A DNA stretch of 16,711 nucleotides from an uncultured Collinsella sp. (GTDB lineage: Bacteria; Actinomycetota; Coriobacteriia; Coriobacteriales; Coriobacteriaceae): positions 1 to 16,711 of the forward strand of contig CAUGVQ010000041.1 of the NCBI GenBank assembly GCA_959602875.1, written 5' to 3'. The notes under the pieces were generated by a model. The model saw nothing but the letters and a program-made list of their open reading frames with translations, had not been told where the DNA came from and did no database searches. Below are positions 1-6,957 of this stretch, piece after piece; positions within the stretch are counted from its first letter, which is position 1, and the number at the start of each line of letters is the position of its first letter. Both the position numbers and the translations under genes were made by a program.

Positions 1-114
1 AGGAAACAAAGGTTTTAATTGATGCCATTCACCAGCAGCTTTTAACCCCTCTTTACTGCGGGACATCTTTGCATATTCTTCAAAAAACTTCTCATTATCG
101 TATTCATTATTCAT
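1..114 (-). CDS. SAM-dependent methyltransferase, N-terminal part (runs off the window)
   Basis: Only the first 38 codons are inside the window; the gene continues past base 1. The visible protein starts MNNEYDNEKFF and contains EEYAKMSRS and a GEWHQLKPLFP segment. This resembles the leader that precedes the glycine-rich SAM-binding motif in small class I methyltransferases of Firmicutes, but that motif lies outside the window, so the function is inferred. The ATG at 114 is preceded by GGAGAT about 12 bases upstream. An in-frame ATG at 177 would add 21 residues but has a poorer ribosome site. The gene lies 96 bases downstream of the kinase at 211-756, in the same orientation and probably the same imported segment. 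Confidence 0.6.
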   Translation of the reverse strand, partial: MNNEYDNEKFFEEYAKMSRSKEGLKAAGEWHQLKPLFP

Positions 115-210
115 AACCTTAACATCTCCTATTTTATCCTTCGGCACCGCCGCCTCCAGGCGGCTCCCCAACTTCATCTGCTCGATAAATGGGAATTGCA
201 CCAAAACAAT

Positions 211-756
211 CTAAGACAACAATGCTGCCCTACTTGCGATTTTTTCTTGTACTGCGGAAACAGTTTCTTGAATGGAATAATTGGTCGTATCTACAGCATT
301 CGATTCATATATTCCCAGATTGCAAAATTGCTCCCACATTGTTTCTACCAATTCGATATTTGTTTTTCGGTCTAACTTTGAGCGTTCAACAGCCCGCTTT
401 AAGGTTTCTTCCTTACTTGCCCTTAAAATAATATAATGCACCTCATAATGTTCCCGAACAAGAGCTTTCCATGGCTCCAAAAACCATGGCCCGACAATCC
501 CATCTACAATTACATCATATCCGCCACGAGCATATCGCTTTGCAGCTTCTAAAAAGGCTTCAATGACAACCAGATTTTGCTTGTTGGATTCTGGCAAATG
601 TGGTGGTATTGCGCCTTTGCTTAAGTAATGAAAAAAGTCATCGGTGTGCATATGCACTGATTTATCCATATCTGATTCCTTTGCGACAATTGACGCAGTT
701 GTTGTTTTTCCTGTCCCCGGTGAGCCTGTAATCACAATAATTCTTCCTTGATTCAT
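211..756 (-). CDS. Small P-loop kinase / AAA_33-like ATP-binding protein
   Basis: This 181-residue protein opens with a beta strand and a clear Walker A motif, GSPGTGKTT, at residues 11-19. A TDDFF segment near residue 38 is typical of small kinases that use an Asp pair near the acceptor. VDGIVGPW near residue 84 fits the strand after the substrate-binding helices. The layout resembles the AAA_33/zeta-toxin/chloramphenicol-phosphotransferase group of P-loop kinases, and length is normal for that group. The substrate cannot be told; there is no adjacent antitoxin-like gene, so I do not call it a toxin. ATG 756 has AGGGAA about 9 bases upstream. Base composition is much more AT-rich than the genes to the right, which supports horizontal transfer. 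It lies 25 bases after the broken gene at 782-1310. Confidence 0.75.
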   Translation of the reverse strand: MNQGRIIVITGSPGTGKTTTASIVAKESDMDKSVHMHTDDFFHYLSKGAIPPHLPESNKQNLVVIEAFLEAAKRYARGGYDVIVDGIVGPWFLEPWKALVREHYEVHYIILRASKEETLKRAVERSKLDRKTNIELVETMWEQFCNLGIYESNAVDTTNYSIQETVSAVQEKIASRAALLS

Positions 757-781
757 CTGTATTTTCCCTCACAATTTGAAT

Positions 782-1310
782 TTATCGTTTTGTTCCTGCC
801 TGCTCAATCATCTTCTTCGCAAACTGCTGGAACATTTCAACAGTTTCTTTATCCATCGGTGCAAGCTGTCCGATCTGTCCAGCTATCATCGCCGTTACAT
901 CGTCAATGGAAAGCGGTTTTTGTTTCTGTTCCGCCAGTGCGTCCCGCATAGCTTGGGACATAGCGGCGGTCACAGCTTCTCCCGGCTGTTCCCCGTTGTC
1001 TATGTCTTTCTTAATGTCCCGCAGGATAGCCAGGAACACATTTTTGATTTTTTCAATCTCCGCTTCATGTTCCCCCCATCTTTTGGGCGTTCAAAAGCTG
1101 TAAATCCTGCTTCGCTTCTGCCCGGTGTTCCGGGTGTTCTTTCATCAGGTCGGACAGGGAAGCCGTTGCTATCTCGATAAGCTGGTTTCTTGCTGTTATC
1201 CCCTTTGCCGCCGTGTCCTGAAAATAAATCCGTATCAAATCTATCAGCTTGGGAAAATTCCTGTGTTCCAACAGGCGGTTGAGGATTTGCACATCAACAG
1301 CACCCGTCAC
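782..1310 (-). pseudogene. Helical protein of unknown function, broken by a one-base frameshift
   Basis: Two minus-strand frames abut: 1310-1065 (81 residues, ending QKMGGT) and 1039-782 (85 residues, starting MFLAILRD). They are joined by a run of six G on the coding strand (plus-strand C at 1072-1077). With five G the frame would read on through GEHEAEIEKIKNVFLAILRD, giving 175 uninterrupted residues from GTG 1310 to the stop at 782. The protein is charged and predicted mostly helical, without a motif I can name. The GTG start has no ribosome site and sits at the junction with the IS fragment, so the N-terminus has probably been lost as well. It lies 25 bases upstream of the kinase, in the same orientation. 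Alternatives are a sequencing error in the homopolymer or phase variation. Confidence 0.6.
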
Positions 1311-1408
1311 AAGCTGTAGATGGCCTTTCGCCTATACTTTGGCGAGAACACGATGTGGTACTTGCAGAGCCACTTCGTGTGAGCGAGGCTGTTGGCCTTC
1401 TGGGCCAC
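1307..1408 (-). pseudogene. tnpA: IS200/IS605-family transposase TnpA, truncated N-terminal fragment
   Basis: The 33-codon frame includes SLAHTKWLCKYHIVFSPKYR, the very characteristic N-terminus of the Y1 single-strand transposases of the IS200/IS605 family (usually about 130-155 residues). Similarity stops after RRKAIY near base 1317, and the frame ends two codons later. The HUH pair and the catalytic tyrosine, which lie further along in the intact protein, are absent, so this cannot be an active transposase. I place the start at GTG 1408 because GGGGAAGG lies upstream at a suitable distance. The frame stays open up to 1498, but that stretch shows no TnpA similarity. The missing part was replaced by the AT-richer segment to the left. 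Confidence 0.85.
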
Positions 1409-1640
1409 GGCAATCACCTTCCCCTCGGGGCCGGCGACCTGAACAATCACCATGCTAGAGGGGAAGGTTTCCCGTTGCATAGCAAAGGTGGGGTCCAACC
1501 GCTGAGCGGGTGGATTTCCATGCCGCGCGGAAACGCGCGGCGCAGGGTTGATGACCCTTACGACCGAGCTTGAGCGCGCGATGCGCGCTCAAACGCCCTG
1601 CCGGTTGCCAAGCGCTGGCAAACACGGTGCAGAGGCGCCC
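1318..1640 (-). mobile_element. Remnant of an IS200/IS605-type element: tnpA start plus probable left end
   Basis: Bases 1318-1408 hold the beginning of tnpA. The DNA upstream of that start, to about 1621, has no credible gene but carries a dense set of hairpins. Elements of this family lack terminal inverted repeats and instead use subterminal hairpins recognised as single-stranded DNA by TnpA, so a hairpin-rich leader is what a left end should look like. I cannot fix the outer boundary; 1640 is a guess based on the end of the hairpins and of a short repeated segment. The right part of the element is missing. Confidence 0.45.
1499..1621. repeat. Cluster of five short inverted repeats (hairpins)
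   Basis: Five inverted repeats occur within 123 bases. CCGCT/AGCGG lies at 1499-1509. An 8-base GC stem closes a GAAA loop at 1522-1541. AGGGT/ACCCT lies at 1544-1558. A 10-base stem TTGAGCGCGC with a 3-base GAT loop lies at 1570-1592. TTGCCA/TGGCAA lies at 1605-1621. None is followed by a convincing T-run on either strand, so they are not ordinary terminators. They lie directly upstream of a TnpA fragment and may be the hairpins its transposase recognised, or RNA structures shielding tnpA from outside transcription, as known for IS200. The link is inferred from position. Confidence 0.6.
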
Positions 1641-1651
1641 CTCAACCAAAG

Positions 1652-1703
1652 AAACCGTGTTTACCAGCTCCTGAACCGCCGGGAGAGCTGGTAAACACGG
1701 TTT
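1652..1703 (-). terminator. Strong intrinsic terminator of tyrS
   Basis: The 18-base arms at 1652-1669 and 1686-1703 are perfectly complementary (AAACCGTGTTTACCAGCT and its reverse complement) around a 16-base spacer. On the minus strand the stem ends in TTTCTTT, so it should stop transcripts leaving tyrS, whose stop codon is about 57 bases upstream. On the plus strand the stem is followed by TTTT, so it may work both ways. Confidence 0.8.
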
Positions 1704-1760
1704 TGGTGAAACGGGTGGAATACGCGGATGGGTGCGGGGCGCAGAGGCGCCCAGCGGGTC

Positions 1761-2975
1761 CTACACCAGGCGCGCGTACTTGCGCTTGCCCACCTGCAGG
1801 ACGCTGCCCTCGTGCAGAAGCGCGGGGTCGACGTTGTAGCTCTTGGGTGCGACCGCCTTCTGGTCGATCTTGACGCCGCCGCCATCGATGAGGCGGCGCG
1901 CTTCGCCCGCAGAGGGAGCAAGGCCGGCGTCCTTAAGCACGACCGCGAGGTATACGAGCCCCTGGTCGTTCGGCGTAAGGTCAACGTGAACCTCGGCGAT
2001 GTCCTCTGGGAGCTTGTCCTCCTTGAAGACGCGGTCGAACTCCGCCTTGGCGGCCTCGCCCACGCCCGCACCGTGGTAGGCGTCGACGATGTTCACCGCG
2101 AGGGCGCGCTTGAGCTCGTAGGGGTCCGCCGAGCCGTTGGCAAGCGCGGCGTCAATCGCGTCGACCTCGTCGACAGAAAGCGTCGAAGCGAGGCGGTAGT
2201 ACTTGCCGATCATCTCATCCGGGATGGACATGATCTTGCCAAAGGCGTCCGCCGGCTCGTCGGTAAGCCCCACGTAGTTGCCATAGGACTTGGACATCTT
2301 GCGCACGCCGTCAGTGCCCTCAAGCAGCGGCATGGTGAGGGCGACCTGCGGCTCCATGCCCATCTTCTCCATGAGCTCGCGGCCGGCGAGCAGGTTGAAG
2401 AGCTGGTCGGTGCCGCCCATCTCCACGTCGGCCTTGATCTTCACCGAGTCGTACGCCTGCATAACCGGGTAGAGGAACTCGTGCAGGGCGATCGGCGTCT
2501 GGCTCTGGTAGCGCTTGGTGAAGTCATCGCGCTCCAAGATGCGCGCCACGGTGAACTTGCTGCAAAGCTCGAGCATACCCTTGAGGTCGAGCGACAAGAT
2601 CCAGTCACCGTTGTGCACGATGGTCGTCTTCTCGGGGTCCAAGATCTTCATGGCCTGCGCAACGTAGGTCGCAGCGTTGGCCTCGACCTCCTCCTGCGTG
2701 AGCTGCGGGCGCGTGGTGTTCTTGCCCGAGGGGTCGCCGATCATGGCCGTGCCGTTGCCAATGATGAGCGTGACCTTGTGGCCGAGGTCCTGGAACTGGC
2801 GCATCTTGCGCAGGGGCACCGCGTGGCCCAAGTGCAGGTCGGGCGAGGTGGGGTCGACGCCGAGCTTGATGTTCAAGGGCACGCCGCGCTCGAGCTTCTT
2901 CCTCAGGTCCGCCTCAGGTACGATCTGCGCTGCGCCCGAGGTGATGATGCGCATCTGCTCGTCGACAGAGAGCAT
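1761..2975 (-). CDS. tyrS: Tyrosyl-tRNA synthetase
   Basis: This cytoplasmic class I aminoacyl-tRNA synthetase charges tRNA-Tyr with tyrosine. The 404-residue protein has a Rossmann-type catalytic domain with the HIGH-type motif HLGH at 48-51 and KMSKS at 226-230. Other family signatures are the KLGVDPTSPDLHLGHA stretch, the MGGTDQ block near 186-191, and a C-terminal S4 RNA-binding domain from about residue 335 (EARRLIDGGGVKID). Length and motifs match the TyrZ-type (about 400 residues) rather than the E. coli-type branch. I chose ATG 2975 because AGGAGGA stands 5 bases before it; the frame stays open upstream to 3008 but without a better start. Upstream lies a membrane protein gene ending at 3060. 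The leader has a stable hairpin, but I see no T-box. Confidence 0.96.
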   Translation of the reverse strand: MLSVDEQMRIITSGAAQIVPEADLRKKLERGVPLNIKLGVDPTSPDLHLGHAVPLRKMRQFQDLGHKVTLIIGNGTAMIGDPSGKNTTRPQLTQEEVEANAATYVAQAMKILDPEKTTIVHNGDWILSLDLKGMLELCSKFTVARILERDDFTKRYQSQTPIALHEFLYPVMQAYDSVKIKADVEMGGTDQLFNLLAGRELMEKMGMEPQVALTMPLLEGTDGVRKMSKSYGNYVGLTDEPADAFGKIMSIPDEMIGKYYRLASTLSVDEVDAIDAALANGSADPYELKRALAVNIVDAYHGAGVGEAAKAEFDRVFKEDKLPEDIAEVHVDLTPNDQGLVYLAVVLKDAGLAPSAGEARRLIDGGGVKIDQKAVAPKSYNVDPALLHEGSVLQVGKRKYARLV

Positions 2976-2995
2976 AGTGTTCCTCCTGCTGTCTA

Positions 2996-3024
2996 GCACC
3001 CTCGCCACGCTGACGCGGCGGTGC
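2996..3024. other. Stable hairpin in the tyrS leader
   Basis: On the minus strand, GCAC and then CGCCGCG pair across a TCAG loop with CGTGGCG and GTGC, with one G-U pair and a three-base bulge. It lies 20 to 48 bases upstream of the tyrS start. On the minus strand no T-run follows; on the plus strand the same stem is followed by TTGGTTTTATT, which has terminator shape. It may shape the tyrS leader or stop antisense transcription; neither is shown. Confidence 0.5.
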
Positions 3025-3059
3025 TTGGTTTTATTGCATAACTTTTCTAGTGTAGCCGA

Positions 3060-4676
3060 CTAGAGGCTTGCATGATACCCCGTTATCGCGTCCTTGCCAT
3101 ACCACTGGGCAAGCCGATAGTTGATATAGGTATCCATGTTGTCGCGGATGTCCCCCATAAAAAGCACCTTGGGCGCCGTCGTGATGAAGGGCACCTCCAC
3201 CTCCGCATCCGGTGAGGTCTCGATACGCTCGATACGCTCCCGGACCTGCGTGTCGTACTCAACCGCCTCGCCCGTCGCGAGCGAACGCGCAGCAGAGAGG
3301 GAGACGAGGTCGTCGACATGGCGCTCGTCGAGGGCGAGGGCCGTGACCGAGAGCACAAGCACCGCAACAACCACTGCGGCAAAGCGCCCGTATGAGAGGG
3401 GCGCGGGCGTCGGCGCGGTGGGCGCGGGAGAATCTGCCGGAGCCGCCTTCGTACCATCGGACGCCTCTTTTGCCACTGTCCCCTGCTCACGCCGACGGAC
3501 CCACCAGCCCGCAAGCCACGTGGCGCATACCAGCACAAGAATCACGAAGAGGTCGTAGCGGATATTCTGCACACGCCCCGGGCCAACGTAGCCCATGGAG
3601 TAGAACGTGGGCGTGAAGCTCGCCGCAAACAGGGCGAACGACCCCATAAGCGCCGCGCCCGGATAGCGGAACGAGCACGTCGAGCGACGCGCCGCGCGGA
3701 CGAGCAAAGGCAGCACGAGAGCTAGCATGAGCAAGAGATAACCGTTGGTCCAAAGGACGAGGTACTCCCCCGCCGCAAGCCCGCTCTTGATGAGCGTTGC
3801 CACAACGCCGAGGGCATCGCCCGCAAACTGCGTCTCCTGCCGGATGGCATTTCCCGGCGCTGCCATCGAGGCGGCAAACCCGGCCACGAAGACCGCAAGT
3901 GCCAGCAGAAGCAGAAGGCCCCGGCGATTGCAGCAGCGCACTCCCGCCGCAACGCCCGCGGCGAGCAGAAGCCCCGCAACCAGTGCGGTCACAAAGTTCC
4001 CGCCCGCAATAACGAACGCAAGCGCAACCAAAAGAAGGGAGCGTACCACCGTTCCCACGGGTGTGTAAGTACGTACCCGGGTGCCGCCGCGCAGAAGGCG
4101 CACGCCGAGCCCTGCCGCCACGAGCATGAGCGCATGGTAGAACGTGTAGTAGATGGCGGCGTTGTACCACCAGATGCCCTCGACGGGGCTGGGCATGAGC
4201 TGCGTCTGCAGCAGAAGGACGGCCGACGCCGCGGCAACGGCCGTGGAGCGGCTGCCGCCGAGCACATCGCGCACAAGCACCGATGACGCATAAAGCGTGG
4301 AGACCACGAGTGCAGCCATAATCGCAACCGCCCCGACGCCGTAGAGTTCCTCACTCCACACGCCGGGCTGCAGGGCCATAAAAAAGATTGCCGAGTAGGT
4401 CCCCTGCCATGAGAAGAACGTATCGACCACCTCGGCGGCAGCCGCAGCGATGGCCCCCGCGACGCCCTTGCCCGCCTCGAGCGCCAGATGCGCGTCGACG
4501 CCGTAATGCCAATCGTCCGCATAACTATGGTCAAAGGCAGAGATGGCGACCATGGGCACGAGGGCGAGGGCGAGCAGGCAGACGAGAGTCACAGCGACCG
4601 CCGTCTCGGGATCAATCCGCCGAGCAAGTGAGGCAAGTGTGCGTCGGGGCCCGGCGAGGGCGACTAGCAGCTGCAT
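3060..4676 (-). CDS. Polytopic membrane protein, GT-C/DUF6056-like, probable envelope glycosyltransferase
   Basis: The 538-residue protein has about ten hydrophobic segments (for example near 27-47, 112-134, 180-195, 212-246, 252-272, 312-327, 374-392 and 431-450). Just after the first segment comes an outside loop with YADDW (Asp54, Asp55). An acidic pair in that place is typical of GT-C glycosyltransferases that use lipid-linked sugars. An APGN motif near 273 and the C-terminal DNMDTYINYRLAQWYGKDAI region resemble DUF6056 proteins. A Pro/Ala-rich linker at 396-428 separates the last membrane segment and an outer tail. The donor and acceptor cannot be told. ATG 4676 overlaps the end of the upstream U32 gene by 13 bases and has GGGAGG at good spacing, suggesting translational coupling. 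tyrS follows after 84 bases. Confidence 0.6.
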   Translation of the reverse strand: MQLLVALAGPRRTLASLARRIDPETAVAVTLVCLLALALVPMVAISAFDHSYADDWHYGVDAHLALEAGKGVAGAIAAAAAEVVDTFFSWQGTYSAIFFMALQPGVWSEELYGVGAVAIMAALVVSTLYASSVLVRDVLGGSRSTAVAAASAVLLLQTQLMPSPVEGIWWYNAAIYYTFYHALMLVAAGLGVRLLRGGTRVRTYTPVGTVVRSLLLVALAFVIAGGNFVTALVAGLLLAAGVAAGVRCCNRRGLLLLLALAVFVAGFAASMAAPGNAIRQETQFAGDALGVVATLIKSGLAAGEYLVLWTNGYLLLMLALVLPLLVRAARRSTCSFRYPGAALMGSFALFAASFTPTFYSMGYVGPGRVQNIRYDLFVILVLVCATWLAGWWVRRREQGTVAKEASDGTKAAPADSPAPTAPTPAPLSYGRFAAVVVAVLVLSVTALALDERHVDDLVSLSAARSLATGEAVEYDTQVRERIERIETSPDAEVEVPFITTAPKVLFMGDIRDNMDTYINYRLAQWYGKDAITGYHASL

Positions 4677-6778
4677 CGATCCTCCCTTCGCGGGCGTGCG
4701 TCCGACGCAGAGCGCGCGGATGCCGCCCGGGGCGCGTCGCCGCTACAGGAAAGCACGCGCGAGCGGCCGAGCGCATCGGTGCGCACGGCAAAGCGGTCCC
4801 CGTTCTTTCCCACAAGAAAACGCGGCTCGCGGCGGCGGCTGCACGCAGCGCACCGGTGGTCGCACGGCCCTTCGGTCGTGAGGATGCAATGCTCCATAAC
4901 CATGAGCTCGTGCTCCGCCGGCGCGAGCGTGCCGAGCGGTACCGCGGGCATCGCTTCCGTAAGACGGCGCGCATCATCGGCCGGCAGCTCATCGGGCAGC
5001 CAGATGCGCTTAGCGCCCCACGACCGCAACGCCTGGACCGCCGCGGGATTCTCCGCATAGAGCGGCGCCGCGGCGTCAAAGGAAGCACTCGCGTCACGGG
5101 CGAGAGCGAGCTGCGTGAGGTTCCGGCAGATGACCCGCTGGACGCGTTGCATGAGGTGGCGGGTGCGCGGGAGGTCAGACGCACGGCAGCACGCATCGAG
5201 CAGCACCGTCAGATGCGGCAGGAGCGGTTCCCACTCGTCCTCGTTATCCAGAAGGCGCCACGCCTCGACCGCAACCTCGACGTCACCTTCAGCGAGCAGC
5301 AACGATGCCGCGTCGGGGCTTGCGACAAACACCGGGCTTAGAACAGGGGCTGCGGCCACTTCACATGATGGCGTCGAGACTGTCCCGGCGCCGGAAAGGG
5401 CGTCGTTTTCTGTCGAGGCGGCAAGCAGCGTCTCGCCGGCGCGAGTCGGCAGGCGGCACGGCCCCTCGTCCGCCACACACGCGACAGTGCCAAAGACCTC
5501 GCTCCGCAGCACATCGACGGCGCGAGCGGATGCCTCGAGCACCGCGGCGCTCGCCGTAAGAAAGACGGCACTCCCCACCTCAACGCGCCGCTTGCAGCGC
5601 AGCGTGACGCGCTCGCCCGGCTCACCGGAAACGGTACAGGGGATGAGCGGGAAGCGGCGGGGTACGCCCGCACCGGCATCCGCCGGAAGAATCGTATGGA
5701 TCTCGAGCGTGTCGCCCGGGCGCACAGGGCCCGTGAGCTCAACGGTCACCTCGTGGCGAGCGCGCGCCACGACCGAGCCCACCTCAACGCCCTGGTTGCA
5801 GGAGCGCTCGAAGCTCATAAGGTCGCGGCCCGTCCCTGCGGCGTCACCGCGTAGATAAGCGTCGGTGAATCCACGGTTGAACGACGTGCCCGCACGCCGC
5901 ACAAGGGCGTCTGCATCAAACGGCTCACCCGCGGCGAGCGCATCGAGCGCCGCGCGGTAGACGCCCACCACGTTGAAGACGTAATCGGGGTTCTTCATGC
6001 GTCCCTCGATTTTGAGGGCAGAAACACCGGCACGGACGAGCTCGGGCAGCATCCTCAAGCCAAGAAAGTCCTTGGGACAGAGAAGCTTGTCGCCTGCCGC
6101 CTGTGCGCGGTCCTTCCCGTCACTGTCGACGAGGCGCCACGATTGGCGGCAGGGCTGGGTGCAGTCGCCCCGCATAGCCGAGCGCCTGCGCGCGGCGGCG
6201 GAAAGCGAGCACGCCCCTGAGTAGCTGATGCAGATGGCCCCGTGGCAGAACACCTCGCAGGCAACGCCCGTGGAGACGATGTCGGAAATCTCGGCTACCG
6301 AGAGCTCGCGCGCAACCGTGACGCGCGCGCAGCCAAGCTCGCGTGCGGCAAAGGCGACTGCCGGTACCGCCTGAGCCCCCGCCTGCGTGGAAAGGTGAAG
6401 CTCCATGTCGGGAAGCTCCTTGGCAAGCAAACGCGCAAGGCCGAGGTCCGCGACAATGAGGGCAGAAGCACCTGCGCGCTGTGCCCGGCGCGCGGCAGAA
6501 AGAGCGCGGGCCTCCTCGCCCGGACGCACGAGCGCGTTCAGCGTCACGTATACCGAGACGCCGTGCGCCGCACCGTAGGCGCAAGCGCGCTCGAGCTCAT
6601 CCCAGGTGAGCCCGGGAGCTGCGGCGCGCGCATCGAGCCCGGGCTCTGCGAGGCCAACGTAGACGGCGTCTGCCCCGGCGGCGATGGCGGCGAGCAGCGC
6701 CTCGGCAGAGCCTGCAGGCGCAAGCAGCTCCGGCAGCCGCACCGGTGCAGCTCCCTCTGCGGCTAAAGCCTCGTCCAT
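4664..6778 (-). CDS. Peptidase U32-family protein (RlhA-like, probable Fe-S RNA hydroxylase or protease)
   Basis: The 704-residue protein begins with the family's TIM-barrel start, LPELLAPAGSAEALLAAI, and AGADAVYVG. The U32 signature EVFCHGAICISYSGAC is at 175-190, followed by RGDCTQPCRQSW at 203-214. Cys183, 190, 206 and 210 have the C-x6-C-x15-C-x3-C spacing of the 4Fe-4S-binding members. Known relatives include RlhA, which hydroxylates a cytidine of 23S rRNA, and tRNA hydroxylation proteins; older members were called collagenases. Near residue 635 there is a second set, C-x7-C-x3-C-x2-C, inside the long-form C-terminal domain. ATG 6778 is chosen because GGGGAGGG lies just upstream; a GTG at 6808 in the same frame lacks a ribosome site. 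It is the first gene of a run with the membrane protein it overlaps. Which RNA or protein it acts on is unknown. Confidence 0.85.
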   Translation of the reverse strand: MDEALAAEGAAPVRLPELLAPAGSAEALLAAIAAGADAVYVGLAEPGLDARAAAPGLTWDELERACAYGAAHGVSVYVTLNALVRPGEEARALSAARRAQRAGASALIVADLGLARLLAKELPDMELHLSTQAGAQAVPAVAFAARELGCARVTVARELSVAEISDIVSTGVACEVFCHGAICISYSGACSLSAAARRRSAMRGDCTQPCRQSWRLVDSDGKDRAQAAGDKLLCPKDFLGLRMLPELVRAGVSALKIEGRMKNPDYVFNVVGVYRAALDALAAGEPFDADALVRRAGTSFNRGFTDAYLRGDAAGTGRDLMSFERSCNQGVEVGSVVARARHEVTVELTGPVRPGDTLEIHTILPADAGAGVPRRFPLIPCTVSGEPGERVTLRCKRRVEVGSAVFLTASAAVLEASARAVDVLRSEVFGTVACVADEGPCRLPTRAGETLLAASTENDALSGAGTVSTPSCEVAAAPVLSPVFVASPDAASLLLAEGDVEVAVEAWRLLDNEDEWEPLLPHLTVLLDACCRASDLPRTRHLMQRVQRVICRNLTQLALARDASASFDAAAPLYAENPAAVQALRSWGAKRIWLPDELPADDARRLTEAMPAVPLGTLAPAEHELMVMEHCILTTEGPCDHRCAACSRRREPRFLVGKNGDRFAVRTDALGRSRVLSCSGDAPRAASARSASDARPRREDRCSC

Positions 6779-6957
6779 GGCGCGCCCTCCCCTCGTCGTC
6801 TTATGCACGCGGTCTGAAAAAATGCCTGCAAGAAGAATACACGAGACCGACCACAGGTGCGTTGCGCTATTGTGTTCAGTACATATGTATGTCGCAATCC
6901 GCTACGGCATGCGGGCAAGGTGTCCGCGCCATTAGGGGGAAACTCCAGGAGGTCTCT
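6779..6957. promoter_or_regulatory. Divergent intergenic region between the U32 gene and the PBP gene
   Basis: The 179 bases between two divergently read starts must hold promoters for both, unless upstream sites lie in the coding parts. Toward the PBP, TTGCGC (6862-6867) is followed after 16 bases by TATGTA, a weak match to a sigma-70 promoter. The perfect palindrome TACATATGTA at 6880-6889 overlaps this -10 region and could be an operator. The U32 side shows no good hexamer pair. The PBP ribosome site, AGGAGGT, is at 6947-6953. Confidence 0.35.

Larger units (their letters stand above)
1409..1760. other. Gene-free stretch between the tnpA fragment and tyrS
   Basis: These 350 bases hold no gene that I can support. 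They contain, left to right, the leader of the broken tnpA, the cluster of five hairpins, a 12-base direct repeat (1629-1640 and 1741-1752), and the tyrS terminator. Short open frames exist on both strands but look like shadows with arginine-rich, low-information translations. Confidence 0.7.

Noticed and set aside
211..756. Kinase as a zeta-type toxin of a toxin-antitoxin pair
   Set aside because: The neighbour at 782-1310 is much longer than an epsilon antitoxin and shows no similarity I can see, and the kinase lacks clear zeta-specific residues. A general small-molecule kinase is safer.
1499..1621. CRISPR array or REP-type repeat array
   Set aside because: The stems differ from one another in sequence and spacing. 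There is no repeated unit with unique spacers and no cas gene nearby.
1728..2996. Long open frame opposite tyrS (422 codons)
   Set aside because: It is the antisense shadow of a high-GC gene. The translation is Val/Leu/Arg/His-rich with no family motif, while the minus strand encodes an intact tyrosyl-tRNA synthetase.
2976..3059. T-box riboswitch in front of tyrS
   Set aside because: The leader between the upstream stop and tyrS is only 84 bases and lacks a T-box sequence and a terminator/antiterminator pair on the minus strand.
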